A stretch of DNA of 64,000 nucleotides from Mycolicibacterium fortuitum subsp. fortuitum (GCF_022179545.1 NZ_AP025518.1:4402001-4466000); one strand, 5' to 3'. Counted from the first letter of the stretch, positions 44,202-55,125 are shown. Made by a program: numbers and translations. Notes: generated by a model not told the origin, from the sequence alone.

Positions 44202-44857
44202 AAGGTCAGTTGCTTGGGCTGCTTGCGCGCTTCGCGCGCCTTACGTTCCGGCCCGGACAGCAGGTATGCCGCCACCACACCCGCGATGGCTCCGCACAGG
44301 TGGCCCTGCCAGGACACCCCGGGATTACCGGGCAGCACCCCGAGCAGGACGCCGCCGTACACGAACAGCACGACGATGCCGACCACGATCTCCCACACCT
44401 TTCGGGTGAAGAAGCCGAAAACGATCAGGAAGGCCAGCCAGCCGAAGATCAGCCCAGACGCCCCGATGTGGGTGCTCGTGCACTGCACCGTCACGTAGGG
44501 ACAGCGCATGCCGATGTTGCCGATCAGCCAGGTGCCGAACCCACCGAGAATCCAGATGATCGCGGTCGCGGCGATGAAACGCCCCATCCCCGCCAGCGTC
44601 ATGAGGAAGCCCAGCACCAGCGCGGGCACGGTGTTGGCGATCAAGTGGGGCCAGCCGCCGTGTAGCAGGGGCGCCCACAGGATGCCCCACAGTCCATCGG
44701 TCTGCAGCGGCCGAATTCCGTCGGCGTCGAGCCGGTGCCCCATGGCCGTGTCGACGATCTCGATCACGTAGAGCAGAGCGACGAAACTGATGATCGTCAC
44801 GCCGCCGACCAGCCATGCGGGTCGTTTCTTCGGCGCGGTCGAAGGGAGGTTGGTCAT
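44198..44857 (-). CDS. rhomboid-family intramembrane serine protease
   Basis: A 219-residue six-helix rhomboid. The serine motif GASGLIFGW and the histidine in [11 protein letters not shown] form the catalytic pair, and the first loop [13 protein letters not shown] holds the conserved His-Asn segment. It cleaves membrane-spanning proteins. It corresponds to Rv1337. The ATG at 44857 has AAGGGAGG upstream; the longer frame is rejected. It lies 10 bp after cysM and overlaps murI, so cysM, rhomboid and murI are probably one transcript. Confidence 0.9.
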   Translation of the reverse strand: MTNLPSTAPKKRPAWLVGGVTIISFVALLYVIEIVDTAMGHRLDADGIRPLQTDGLWGILWAPLLHGGWPHLIANTVPALVLGFLMTLAGMGRFIAATAIIWILGGFGTWLIGNIGMRCPYVTVQCTSTHIGASGLIFGWLAFLIVFGFFTRKVWEIVVGIVVLFVYGGVLLGVLPGNPGVSWQGHLCGAIAGVVAAYLLSGPERKAREARKQPKQLTL

Positions 44858-44867
44858 CCCTGCCCGC

Positions 44868-46135
<1,268 letters not shown>

Positions 46136-46147
46136 GTCAAAGCCTTT

Positions 46148-46561
46148 CTAGTACTGCTCGACGATGTCGATGGGTTCCTCGGTGACGACGCCGTCGATGA
46201 TGCGATAGCTGCGAAGTTCATGCTCGTGCGGGTCGCGCGTGGACACCAACACGTAGTGGGCGTCGGGCTCGGAGGCCAACGAGGTGTCGGTCCGGCTCGG
46301 ATAGGCCTCGGTCGCGGTGTGCGAGTGGTAGATGACGACGGGCACTTCGTCGGCGTCTTCCATAGAGCGCCACACCTTGAGCTGCTCGCCGGAATCGAAC
46401 CGGTAGAACGTGGGCGAACGCTCGGCGTTCGCCATCGCGATGAAGCGCTCGGGGCGATCGGAGCCCTCCGGCCCGGCGATCACCCCACACGCCTCGTCGG
46501 GATGGTCGGCACGAGCGTGCGCCACCATCGCTTCGACGAGATCCCGGCGGATCACCAGCAC
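46148..46561 (-). CDS. mec: CysO-cysteine peptidase Mec (JAMM metalloprotease)
   Basis: A 137-residue zinc peptidase with the JAMM motif: Glu23, His79 and His81 (YHSHTATEAYPSRTD), Ser89 and Asp92. It releases cysteine from the CysO adduct. The M. tuberculosis protein (Rv1334) has about 146 residues, so this is the full domain. It starts 13 bp after the P1 peptidase stop and leads into cysO and cysM. Confidence 0.95.
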   Translation of the reverse strand: MLVIRRDLVEAMVAHARADHPDEACGVIAGPEGSDRPERFIAMANAERSPTFYRFDSGEQLKVWRSMEDADEVPVVIYHSHTATEAYPSRTDTSLASEPDAHYVLVSTRDPHEHELRSYRIIDGVVTEEPIDIVEQY

Positions 46562-46574
46562 GTCAACACTCCCA

Positions 46575-47606
46575 TCAGACTTCCTTCACTGCGAACGCTC
46601 CGGGCAACATGCTCCGGTAGGTCGGTATTCCGGCCACCGGCTCGGCAGCCAGCAGCCCGACCATCACGGCGCGGGCCAGCACATCGGCCGCGGCCGCGCC
46701 GACCCTGGTCACCAGCGCAGTCTCCGGCGACATCGCCGCCGGGGTCTTTTCGTCCGGCTCGACGGTCACCGCGCCGGTCGCCAGCGCAAACACCGTATCG
46801 CCATCCAACGGGGTGTGACACGGCGAGATGGTCCGAGCCAGTCCGTCGTGCGCGGCGACGGCCACCCGACGACACCCGGCCGGACTGAGCGCGGCGTCGG
46901 TCGCGACCACGGCGATGGTGGTGTTCAAGGGACCGATCTCCCGGTGGTGGTCGGCGTAGGCGGCGAGTTGCCCGGCCGGTGGGGCGACGAGCCCGAACTC
47001 TTCGATCAACGCAGCCATCCAGGGCAGCCCGGTGGCCGGGTCGACCACGTCACCGGCGGCGTTGAGTACGACGAGGGCCCCCACGGTCACCCCGCAGTCC
47101 AGCCGCACGGAAGCGGTGCCGACGCCGCCCTTGAGCACTCCGGCCCGCGCTCCCACCCCGCCTCCGACGGTGCCGAGCGCGAACTCGGTGGATGCTGCTG
47201 CGGCGGCCGCATAACCGAATTCGGCCGTCGGCCGGTTCGCCCAGCCGCCGACCGGGAGATCGAAGATGACGGCGGCCGGCACGATCGGCACGACACCACC
47301 GTCCATGGCCACCCCGCGGCCCTGCTCCTCCAACCAGGCCATGACACCGTCGGCGGCGGCCAGGCCATAGGCACTGCCACCGGTCAAGACCACGGCGTCG
47401 ACATGGCGCACGGTGTTGATCGGGTCGAGCAGATCGGTCTCGCGGGTGCCCGGGGCGCCACCGCGTCCGTCAACGGCGCCGACGGTGCCCGGAGGGGTCA
47501 GCACGACCGTCGATCCGGATGCCCATCCCGAGCCGAGTGACACATCCGGGTCGATGCGGTGATGGTGACCGACCAGGATGCCGCCGACGTCGGTGATCGA
47601 GCCCAT
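46575..47606 (-). CDS. P1 (DmpA/NylC-like) self-cleaving hydrolase
   Basis: A 343-residue N-terminal-nucleophile hydrolase corresponding to Rv1333. The self-cleavage site is Asn228-Thr229-Thr230 in PLNTTIAVVATDAAL, the same pattern as NylC, so it would split into an alpha chain of about 228 residues and a beta chain of about 115. The N-terminal LVGHHHRID and GGSAYGLAAADGVMAWLEE are typical of the family. The substrate is unknown (small amides or peptides). The gene lies between DUF2017 and mec in the leftward unit. Confidence 0.88.
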   Translation of the reverse strand: MGSITDVGGILVGHHHRIDPDVSLGSGWASGSTVVLTPPGTVGAVDGRGGAPGTRETDLLDPINTVRHVDAVVLTGGSAYGLAAADGVMAWLEEQGRGVAMDGGVVPIVPAAVIFDLPVGGWANRPTAEFGYAAAAAASTEFALGTVGGGVGARAGVLKGGVGTASVRLDCGVTVGALVVLNAAGDVVDPATGLPWMAALIEEFGLVAPPAGQLAAYADHHREIGPLNTTIAVVATDAALSPAGCRRVAVAAHDGLARTISPCHTPLDGDTVFALATGAVTVEPDEKTPAAMSPETALVTRVGAAAADVLARAVMVGLLAAEPVAGIPTYRSMLPGAFAVKEV

Positions 47607-47612
47607 CTCGTC

Positions 47613-48191
47613 TCATCTCCCCATCAAGCCCAGGACGAGGTATTCCTGCAGCACGGTCAACCACTGGTAGACGTCGAGGTGCCCGGCCATCGGGTGCTCC
47701 GCGGGCAACTGGTCGGGGCCATGCGAACCGATATCGAGCATTGTTCCCAACGCCAGCCGGATGTCGTTGACCGCCGCGGCCCACGCCTCGGCATCTTCTT
47801 CTGCCAACTCGAACTTGCCGCCGCCGTGCGGGATGGTATCCAACAAACGTTGGGCCGCTTCACGTTTGGCGTCGATGATGGCCGGCTCGTGTAGTCCGCG
47901 CAGCGCGCTGTTGAGGCTCTCAGCCGTACCCGATCCGGCCGGGTGCTCGGTCTGCGGCCGGTAGAAATCCGGGAGCAGACGCTTCATCGTGGCGTCCTCG
48001 GGCGGTTGAGGATTGCCGGTCTTCATACCGGTGATCATTTCGAGTTCGTCTGTGGGACCTGAAGATCCACGCTCGTCGAGCATGCCGAGCATCGAGGTAC
48101 CCAGGCTCGATAGCAACGCGGCCTCGTGGGCCTCCAGTGCCGAGCGGAAGCGCAGACCGTCGGTGGTCTCGACCCGTTTCCATTTGCGCAC
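47613..48191 (-). CDS. DUF2017 protein
   Basis: A 192-residue soluble protein of the actinobacterial DUF2017 family (Rv1332-like). It starts WKRVETTDGLRFRSALEAHEAA and ends in a helical domain with WLTVLQEYLVLGLMGR. It follows clpS by 6 bp and precedes the P1 gene by 6 bp. The clpS-DUF2017 pairing is conserved in actinobacteria and suggests a role linked to ClpP proteolysis, but no function is proven. Confidence 0.88.
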   Translation of the reverse strand: MRKWKRVETTDGLRFRSALEAHEAALLSSLGTSMLGMLDERGSSGPTDELEMITGMKTGNPQPPEDATMKRLLPDFYRPQTEHPAGSGTAESLNSALRGLHEPAIIDAKREAAQRLLDTIPHGGGKFELAEEDAEAWAAAVNDIRLALGTMLDIGSHGPDQLPAEHPMAGHLDVYQWLTVLQEYLVLGLMGR

Positions 48192-48197
48192 AGTCGA

Positions 48198-48512
48198 TCA
48201 GCGGTCCTGTTGCATGGTGGCCCAGAGACCTGCTGCGTGCAATTTGGACACATCGGTTTCCATCGACTCGCGGCTGCCTGCCGACACCACGGCCTTGCCT
48301 TCGTTGTGCACCTGCAACATCAGCTTGGTGGCGTGCGGCTCGCTGTAGCCGAACAGTTTCTGGAACACGTAGGTGACGTAGGTCATCAGGTTGACCGGAT
48401 CGTCCCAGACGATGGTCACCCACGGGCTTTCAGTGGCTGCATCTTCCCGCGGCGCCACCTCGACGCTGCGTTCTTCGCGGGTCCCCGGTCGGGCCTTCGC
48501 CGGTGTAACCAT
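48198..48512 (-). CDS. clpS: ClpS N-end-rule adaptor
   Basis: A 104-residue adaptor that brings N-degron proteins to ClpC/ClpP. The core [20 protein letters not shown] contains the conserved binding-pocket residues, with an N-terminal charged tail (about 30 residues) and a C-terminal helix [22 protein letters not shown]. It is the first gene of the leftward unit clpS, DUF2017, P1, mec, cysO, cysM. It is divergent to pncB across 65 bp. Confidence 0.95.
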   Translation of the reverse strand: MVTPAKARPGTREERSVEVAPREDAATESPWVTIVWDDPVNLMTYVTYVFQKLFGYSEPHATKLMLQVHNEGKAVVSAGSRESMETDVSKLHAAGLWATMQQDR

Positions 48513-48577
48513 GGGCCCACAATACCGGCCGGGGTGCCGCGATATTGAAGCAGCCGCGAACAGCTACGGTTGCTGGT

Positions 48578-49888
48578 GTGACCGTCGCGTTGCTCACCGA
48601 CAAGTACGAGCTGACGATGCTCGCCGCCGCGCTGCGAGACGGCACCGCGCACCGCCGCACCACGTTCGAGGTCTTTGCCCGCAGGCTGCCCGAAGGACGC
48701 CGCTACGGAGTGGTCGCCGGCACCGGACGGTTCCTGGAGGCGTTGGCACAGTTCAGCTTCTCCCCCGATGATCTCGATCAGCTCGCCGAGTTCCTCGACC
48801 CCTCAACGCTGGACTTCCTGGCCGGCTACCGGTTCAGCGGTGACGTGGACGGTTACGCCGAGGGTGAGCTCTATTTTCCCGGTTCACCCGTTCTCTCCGT
48901 GCACGGAACGTTCGGCGAATGTGTGGTTCTGGAGACCCTGGTGCTGTCAATCCTGAACCACGACACCGCGATCGCCTCGGCGGCAGCCCGGATGGCCGGC
49001 GCCGCTCATGGCAGGCCGCTGATCGAGATGGGTTCTCGCCGTACCCATGAGGTGGCCGCTGTGGCCGCAGCGCGGGCGGCGTACCTGGCGGGTTTCACCG
49101 GATCCTCCAATCTGGCGGCCCAGCAGCGCTACGGCGTCCCGGCGCTGGGCACTGCGGCGCACGCCTACACGCTGCTGCACACCACCGAGTCGGGCCCCGA
49201 CGAGCAGGCCGCATTCCGCGGCCAGGTCGCAGCGCTGGGCGTCGACACCACCCTTTTGGTGGACACCTACGACATCACCGCGGGCGTGGCCAACGCGATC
49301 GCGGCCGCCGGCCCTCAGCTGGGCGCTGTGCGCATCGACTCGGGCGATCTGGGGGTGCTCGCCCGCCAGGTGCGCCAGCAGCTCGACAGCCTGGGCGCCA
49401 CGGAAACCCAAATAGTGGTCTCGGGCGATCTCGACGAATTCGCGATCGCAGCACTCGGCGCCGAGCCGGTCGACAGCTACGGCGTCGGCACCTCGGTGGT
49501 CACCGGGTCGGGCGCGCCGACTGCCGGAATGGTGTACAAGCTGGTCGAGGTCGACGGCATGCCCGTCGCCAAGCGCAGCAGCCGCAAGGAATCCCACGGC
49601 GGCCGCAAGCAGGCCCTGCGGCTGGCCAAGGCCTCGGGCACCATCGTCGAGGAAGTCGTCCACCCGTACGGCCAGGAGCCGTCGGAGTCCTCGGAGCTCA
49701 GCACCCGCCGGCTCACGGTGCCACTGGTCAGCGGTGGCGTTCCCGTCGAGGGACACCACGCAACTGCCGACCTTGCCGCCGCACGAGAGCGCGTGGCCAC
49801 AGGGCTGCGCAGCCTGCCGTGGGACGGCCTCAAGCTCTCCCGCGGCGAACCCGCCATTCCCACCCGGGTCGTACCCCCGAAACCATGA
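48578..49888 (+). CDS. pncB: nicotinate phosphoribosyltransferase
   Basis: A 436-residue enzyme of the NAD salvage pathway, joining nicotinate and PRPP. The N-terminal ALLTDKYELTMLAAALRDGT and YGVVAGTGRFLEAL, and the middle DTYDITAGVANAI and VRIDSGDLGVLARQVR, are family-typical. The GTG at 48578 is preferred to the TTG at 48545 because the domain begins there. It corresponds to PncB1 (Rv1330c). The 3' end overlaps dinG by 4 bp. Confidence 0.92.
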   Translation: MTVALLTDKYELTMLAAALRDGTAHRRTTFEVFARRLPEGRRYGVVAGTGRFLEALAQFSFSPDDLDQLAEFLDPSTLDFLAGYRFSGDVDGYAEGELYFPGSPVLSVHGTFGECVVLETLVLSILNHDTAIASAAARMAGAAHGRPLIEMGSRRTHEVAAVAAARAAYLAGFTGSSNLAAQQRYGVPALGTAAHAYTLLHTTESGPDEQAAFRGQVAALGVDTTLLVDTYDITAGVANAIAAAGPQLGAVRIDSGDLGVLARQVRQQLDSLGATETQIVVSGDLDEFAIAALGAEPVDSYGVGTSVVTGSGAPTAGMVYKLVEVDGMPVAKRSSRKESHGGRKQALRLAKASGTIVEEVVHPYGQEPSESSELSTRRLTVPLVSGGVPVEGHHATADLAAARERVATGLRSLPWDGLKLSRGEPAIPTRVVPPKP

Positions 49889-51903
49889 CGACCAAATCGA
49901 AGCCATCCCGCGAGGTGGCCAACGTGGTGACAAACCTCCTCAAGATCGCCGTCAAGGGTCTCGGCGGGGCCAGCCGTCCAGGGCAGGTGGAGATGGCCGA
50001 GGCGGTTGCCCACGCCTTCGAGTCCGGTGAGCACCTGGCCGTCCAGGCCGGAACCGGCACCGGCAAATCGCTGGCCTACCTGGTGCCGTCGATCGCCCGG
50101 GCATTGCAGACCGAGCAGCCGGTGGTGGTCTCGACCGCCACGATCGCGCTGCAGCGTCAGCTCGTGGACCGTGATCTGCCTCGCCTGGTGAATTCGTTGG
50201 CCGACGCATTACCCCGCAAACCCACGTTCGCGCTCCTCAAGGGCCGGGGAAACTACCTGTGCCTCAACAAGATTCATAACGGCGCCGCCGACGAGCCGGC
50301 AGACCGTCCCCAGGACGAACTGTTCTCGCCGATGGCCATCAGCGCCATGGGCCGTGATGTGCAACGGCTGACGGAATGGTCCTCGGACACTGAGACCGGT
50401 GACCGGGATGAGTTGACACCAGGCGTGCCGGACCGGTCGTGGTCGCAGGTCAGCGTGTCGGCGCGGGAGTGTATCGGCGTGTCGCGCTGCCAGTTCGGGA
50501 CCGATTGCTTCGCCGAGCGGGCGCGGGAGAAGGCCGGGGCGGCCGACGTCGTCGTCACCAATCACGCACTGTTGGCCATCGACGCGCTCTCCGATTTCTC
50601 GGTGTTGCCCGAATACGAGTTGCTGGTGGTCGACGAGGCTCACGAACTGGCCGACCGGGTGACCGGTGTGGCCACTGCCGAGCTCTCGGCTACCTCCATG
50701 GCCGTGGCGCACCGCAGGATGTCTCGATTGGTGGATGACGAACTCGCGCAACGGTTCGAGGCTGCCGTGGCAACGTTGTCCTCGCTGCTGCACGAGCTCG
50801 ACGCCGGGCGCATCGACGTGCTCGACGAGGAGCTCGGCACGTATCTGACCGCGTTACGCGACGCCGCCAACGCCGCGCGCACGGCGATCGACGCCACGCC
50901 CAGCGACCCGCAGGCCGCCTCGGCCCGTACCGAGGCCGTCACCGCGCTGAGCGATGTCAGCGACACGGCCACCCGAATCCTCACCTCATTCGTCCCGCCC
51001 ATCCCCGACCGTGTCGACGTGGTGTGGGTGGCGCGAGAAGAAAGCGCCAACGCCACCCGGGTGATCATGCGGGTGGCCCCGATGTCGGTCTCGGGCCTGT
51101 TGCGCACCAGACTGTTCGCCAACACCACCGCGGTGCTGACCTCGGCGACGCTGACGCTCGGCGGCAACTTCGATGCGATGGCGCGCAACTGGGGGTTGGG
51201 CGGATTCTCCGAAGACGGCGAGTCCGCCAAACCGGGGTGGCGCGGCCTGGATGTCGGATCACCGTTCGACCACGCCAAATCCGCAATCCTCTACGTCGCC
51301 AAGCATTTGCCGCCGCCAGGCCGGGACGGCACCGACACCCGGACGCTCGATGAGATCGAGGGGCTGATCACCGCGGCCGGAGGCCGCACCCTCGGCCTGT
51401 TCTCGTCCATGCGCGCCGCCAAGGCTGCCGCCGAGGTGATGCGGGAGCGCCTGTCGACCCCGGTGCTGTGTCAAGGTGAGGACACGACTTCGGCTCTGGT
51501 GCAGAAGTTTTCCGATGATCCCGAGACGTCACTGTTCGGCACCTTGTCGCTGTGGCAGGGCGTCGACGTGCCCGGGCAGTCACTGTCGCTGGTGCTGATC
51601 GACCGGATCCCGTTCCCCCGCCCCGACGATCCTCTTCTGACCGCCCGCCAACGCGCGATAAGCGCGCACGGCGGCAACGGCTTCATGGCGATCGCCGCCA
51701 ACCATGCCGCGCTGTTGCTCGCCCAGGGCACCGGCCGGCTGCTGCGTCACACCGATGACCGGGGCGTGATCGCCGTGCTGGACTCCAGACTGGCCACCGC
51801 GCGTTACGGCGGTTACCTGCGCTCGTCGTTGCCACCCTTCTGGTCCACCACCGACCCCGACCGGGTGCGTCAGTCGCTGAAGCGGCTGCGCGGCGCGGGC
51901 TGA
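49885..51903 (+). CDS. dinG: DinG-like iron-sulfur helicase
   Basis: A 672-residue XPD/DinG helicase. Walker A is GTGTGKS (56-62), and four cysteines suited to a [4Fe-4S] cluster are Cys126, Cys196, Cys202 and Cys208 (in LCLNK and CIGVSRCQFGTDC). Further motifs are VVDEAHELADR and, near the C-terminus, AQGTGRLLRHTDDRG. It unwinds R-loops and forked DNA. The ATG at 49885 overlaps the pncB stop (ATGA). It corresponds to Rv1329c. Confidence 0.93.
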   Translation: MTTKSKPSREVANVVTNLLKIAVKGLGGASRPGQVEMAEAVAHAFESGEHLAVQAGTGTGKSLAYLVPSIARALQTEQPVVVSTATIALQRQLVDRDLPRLVNSLADALPRKPTFALLKGRGNYLCLNKIHNGAADEPADRPQDELFSPMAISAMGRDVQRLTEWSSDTETGDRDELTPGVPDRSWSQVSVSARECIGVSRCQFGTDCFAERAREKAGAADVVVTNHALLAIDALSDFSVLPEYELLVVDEAHELADRVTGVATAELSATSMAVAHRRMSRLVDDELAQRFEAAVATLSSLLHELDAGRIDVLDEELGTYLTALRDAANAARTAIDATPSDPQAASARTEAVTALSDVSDTATRILTSFVPPIPDRVDVVWVAREESANATRVIMRVAPMSVSGLLRTRLFANTTAVLTSATLTLGGNFDAMARNWGLGGFSEDGESAKPGWRGLDVGSPFDHAKSAILYVAKHLPPPGRDGTDTRTLDEIEGLITAAGGRTLGLFSSMRAAKAAAEVMRERLSTPVLCQGEDTTSALVQKFSDDPETSLFGTLSLWQGVDVPGQSLSLVLIDRIPFPRPDDPLLTARQRAISAHGGNGFMAIAANHAALLLAQGTGRLLRHTDDRGVIAVLDSRLATARYGGYLRSSLPPFWSTTDPDRVRQSLKRLRGAG

Positions 51904-51997
51904 TATCGCCAACCTGAGCTCGCTCGGTTAACTAGTGTGTGCGGCAGTTACCCGTGCGGACGGTTGTGGCCGCCAGAGTGCACCGGAAGGCGGCAAT

Positions 51998-53440
51998 ATG
52001 AGCCGACGCGCCCTGTTCGGCATCGCTTTTGCCCTGTGCGCGGTGTTGCCGCTGGCGGCCTGCTCGTCTCTGGTGGGCGGCACGGCGGTGTCGGTGTTCA
52101 GCGATCCCTTCTCGGTAGCCGGCATGCCCGCCACGGACGGGCCGAGCGGGTTGCGCCCCGACGCCGAGAAACCGTCGCGCAAGGTCAGCAAGACCGACGG
52201 GGGCAAGATCGACAACCTCGCCGCCAGTGCGGTCAGTGACCTCGAGGAGTACTGGTCGGCCGCCTACTCCGAGGCGTTCGACGGTGAGTTCCAACCGGTG
52301 CGTGCGCTGATCTCCTGGGACGCCGAGAGTTTCGACGGACGGTTCTGCGGGATGGAGACCTACGGACTCGTCAATGCCGCTTTCTGCAAGCCGGATCGGA
52401 CCATCGGGTGGGACCGGGGTGTGCTGATGCCCGGCCTGCGCAGACAGAACGGCGACATGGGCGCCGTGATGGTGCTCGCCCACGAGTACGGTCACGCGAT
52501 CCAGCAGCAGGCCGGACTGGTCGACCGCAAGACATCTACCCTGGTCGCCGAACAGCAGGCCGACTGCCTGGCCGGCACCTACATGCGCTGGGTAGCCCAA
52601 GGTGATTCACCACGGTTCTCGCTCAGCACCGCCGACGGGCTGAACAAGCTGCTCGCCGCGGTGATCGCGTTTCGTGACCCACTACTCACCGAGGCCGAGG
52701 CCCGCGTCGGGATCGACGAGCACGGTTCGGCATTCGAACGGATCTCCGCGTTCCAGTTCGGGTTCACCGACGGTCCGGCAGCCTGTGCCGCGATCGACGC
52801 CAAGGAGATCAACCAGCGGCGCGGCGATCTTCCCGTCCTGCTACCGGAGGACCAGAGCGGCGACCTGGATATCACCGAACACTGGGTGCGCTCGATGGTC
52901 GACGCCCTCAACATTCTCTTCAAGCCGGCGAGTCCGCCACAGCTCAGCTTCCGGGCAGAGGCGGCAGCGGACTGCCCGGGCGCGCGGCCCAGTCCCCCGG
53001 CCTCCTACTGCCCCGACACCAATACCATCGCGGTCGATCTGGCCGAAATGCAAGCGCTGGCAACACCATCCGACGAGGTCGACGTCGGCGACCTGGCCGG
53101 CGGCGACAACACCGCTTTCTCGGTGCTGATCTCGCGCTACGCCCTGGCCCTGCAGCATGGCCGCGGCCTGGTACTCGACAACGCCGAGGCAGCGCTGCGC
53201 ACCGCCTGCCTGACCGGGGTGGCCACGGCCAAGATGATCAAGCCTGTGAAGCTGCCCAACGGCGACACCATCCTGCTGACCGCGGGCGACATCGACGAGG
53301 CGGTGTCGGGCATCCTCACCAACGGCTTGGCGGCCAGCGACGTCAACGGCGAGTCGGTCCCCTCCGGGTTCGCCCGCATCGACGCGTTCCGGGTGGGCAT
53401 TCTCGGTGACGAACAGCGCTGCCTGAAACGCTTCGCGTAA
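51998..53440 (+). CDS. LpqM-like zinc metallopeptidase lipoprotein, second copy
   Basis: A 480-residue exported lipoprotein: MSRRALFGIAFALCAVLPLAACSS with a lipobox LAAC, the zinc site HEYGH (LAHEYGHAIQQQ) and EQQADCLAGTYMRW. The order of motifs and the ending (TNGLAASDVNGES) match the gene at 20353, so the two are paralogues. GGAAGG precedes the ATG at 51998. It lies between dinG and glgP, where M. tuberculosis has no such gene. Its stop is 4 bp from the convergent MspA-family gene. Confidence 0.85.
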   Translation: MSRRALFGIAFALCAVLPLAACSSLVGGTAVSVFSDPFSVAGMPATDGPSGLRPDAEKPSRKVSKTDGGKIDNLAASAVSDLEEYWSAAYSEAFDGEFQPVRALISWDAESFDGRFCGMETYGLVNAAFCKPDRTIGWDRGVLMPGLRRQNGDMGAVMVLAHEYGHAIQQQAGLVDRKTSTLVAEQQADCLAGTYMRWVAQGDSPRFSLSTADGLNKLLAAVIAFRDPLLTEAEARVGIDEHGSAFERISAFQFGFTDGPAACAAIDAKEINQRRGDLPVLLPEDQSGDLDITEHWVRSMVDALNILFKPASPPQLSFRAEAAADCPGARPSPPASYCPDTNTIAVDLAEMQALATPSDEVDVGDLAGGDNTAFSVLISRYALALQHGRGLVLDNAEAALRTACLTGVATAKMIKPVKLPNGDTILLTAGDIDEAVSGILTNGLAASDVNGESVPSGFARIDAFRVGILGDEQRCLKRFA

Positions 53441-53444
53441 CGGC

Positions 53445-54173
53445 TCAGACCACCTTCGTGGTGCCGTACCAGGCGAGTACCGCTTCGGACTCGTCGGTGG
53501 AGCGGGTCAGCACGGCATAGGAGCGGATGAACGACTGGCCGACGCACCCGTCGATCTTCACCCGGAAGTTGCTGATCATCACCCACGGTTCGGCGCCTTT
53601 GAATTCCTTCTTGGTCACCGGGATCAGGTTGATGATGCCGGGTTTGAGGCCGATGGTGATGCCGCCACCGATGTTCGCGCCGACTCCGGGAAGGATCCCC
53701 TCCGGCCAGGGCGAGGCCATATCGGTGCCGAGAATTCCGATGGACGAGTTGAGCCCGGCGGTGCCGGTCAACGCCACGCCGTTGGACGTGCTCATGTCGA
53801 TCCCGCAACCGATCTGGTAGCCGGCCTCCAATGTGCCACCGGGCTTGTCACCTCCGTCGGGACCGGTCATCGTGCCGCGGTAGGTGCCCCCGACGACGTA
53901 TTCGCGGGATGAGATCGCGGTGGTGAGAGGTGGCACCGAGGCCTGGGTTTCGTCACTGGCAGACACCGTGAGGTTCCAGCCGTCCGGGGTCTTGAGGTTG
54001 GCCGGCGGGGTGGACTCGACCAGATCGGCGACCGCCGGTTCGCCGGGCTTGGGCATGATGTCGGCGACGACCTCGACCTCGGGGGCAACGACAGGATCGG
54101 CCCAGGCCGGGGCAACCGGCGCCGCGCAGACCAGCGCCGCCGCGACGAGCAATCCGAACGAGCGAATCAACAC
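53445..54173 (-). CDS. divergent MspA-family porin-like protein
   Basis: A 242-residue secreted protein. The signal peptide ends AWA at residue 25. The mature part holds the MspA-family hallmarks DGWNLTVSASDET, GGTYRGTMTGP, LEAGYQIGCGIDMS and the C-terminal FIRSYAVLTRSTDESEAVLAWYG. It has two cysteines (GCGIDM and DGCVGQSF) that could form a disulfide, and a longer N-terminal extension (about 35 residues) than MspA. The constriction Asp-Asp pair of MspA cannot be located. It may be a porin or a related envelope protein. Confidence 0.78.
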   Translation of the reverse strand: MLIRSFGLLVAAALVCAAPVAPAWADPVVAPEVEVVADIMPKPGEPAVADLVESTPPANLKTPDGWNLTVSASDETQASVPPLTTAISSREYVVGGTYRGTMTGPDGGDKPGGTLEAGYQIGCGIDMSTSNGVALTGTAGLNSSIGILGTDMASPWPEGILPGVGANIGGGITIGLKPGIINLIPVTKKEFKGAEPWVMISNFRVKIDGCVGQSFIRSYAVLTRSTDESEAVLAWYGTTKVV

Positions 54174-54276
54174 AGGCGGCCTCTCGTTACAGTTCCGCGC
54201 GGGAACGTATCGCCAACGTTCCAGGAGGGAACCAGACTGCCTATCTACTTACCGGACCGTGGCCGGCACCGATCAC

Positions 54277-55125
54277 TCAGGTCGGCATTTTCAGGACGAA
54301 TCCAAATTCCAGCGCCACCCAGCACGCACCGTCGGGACCGATCGCCAACCCGTGCGGTTCGCTTCCCGACGGCAGATCGATGGTCACCACTTCACCGTCG
54401 CCGCTTATCCGGGCGATCTGATCGGCGCCCCACAGACTGACCCACACCCCGTCGGTCGGATCGGCGACGACGGCATGCGGTTTGCCGGGCAGGTCGAGTT
54501 CCTGAATGGCGTCGTGCACCGGAATCCTGCCCACTTTGTCCGCGCGAATCTCGGTAAACCACACGGCATCGTCATGAGTGGCCGCGATACCCACCGGACC
54601 GGCTGCGGCAGTGGGCAGTTCGCGAACCGTAAGGGCGCCGTCGACGGTGAGCCGGCCAACTTTGCCGGTCTCGTTGAGGGTGAACCACAACGCGTCATCG
54701 GGGCCCTTGGTGATCATCGACGGCATCCCGCCGACCACGGCCTCGGTGCTGATCTCACCGTCGGTGGCGATCCGGCCGATCTGGCCCGACGACATCGTGG
54801 TGAACCACATGGCATCGTCGGGACCGGCGGTGATGCCGAACGGCGCACTGCCTTCGGGCAATTCGAACGAACTCAGCTCCCCTGCCGTGGTGATACGGCC
54901 GATGCGATCGTCGCCGGAGCAGGTGAACCACAACGCTCCATCCGGGCCCGCCGCGATGATCGAGGGGCGCGCGCACTCCCCGACCGGATACGTCGTCACC
55001 TCACCGGCGGACGACACCCTGGCGACGGCACCGCCGTGCACCAACGTCACCCACATCGCGCCGTCGCAGCCTGCCGCCAGGGCGTACGGCCCACCGTCGA
55101 GCTGAACTTTGAGCGCTCTACTCAA
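54277..55125 (-). CDS. Vgb-like streptogramin B lyase (beta-propeller)
   Basis: A 282-residue propeller of repeats GPDxAxWFT...GxIGRI, about 42 residues each. The residues matching the active site of the staphylococcal enzyme (His228, Glu268, His270, from memory) are His217 (GKPHAVV), Glu256 and His258 (SEPHGLA), with almost the same spacing. Tyr14 (GGPYALAAG) would match Tyr18. The enzyme cleaves the depsipeptide of type B streptogramins. No signal peptide is seen. It overlaps glgP by 4 bp at its start (glgP stop side), so it could be read with glgP. Confidence 0.8.
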   Translation of the reverse strand: MSRALKVQLDGGPYALAAGCDGAMWVTLVHGGAVARVSSAGEVTTYPVGECARPSIIAAGPDGALWFTCSGDDRIGRITTAGELSSFELPEGSAPFGITAGPDDAMWFTTMSSGQIGRIATDGEISTEAVVGGMPSMITKGPDDALWFTLNETGKVGRLTVDGALTVRELPTAAAGPVGIAATHDDAVWFTEIRADKVGRIPVHDAIQELDLPGKPHAVVADPTDGVWVSLWGADQIARISGDGEVVTIDLPSGSEPHGLAIGPDGACWVALEFGFVLKMPT

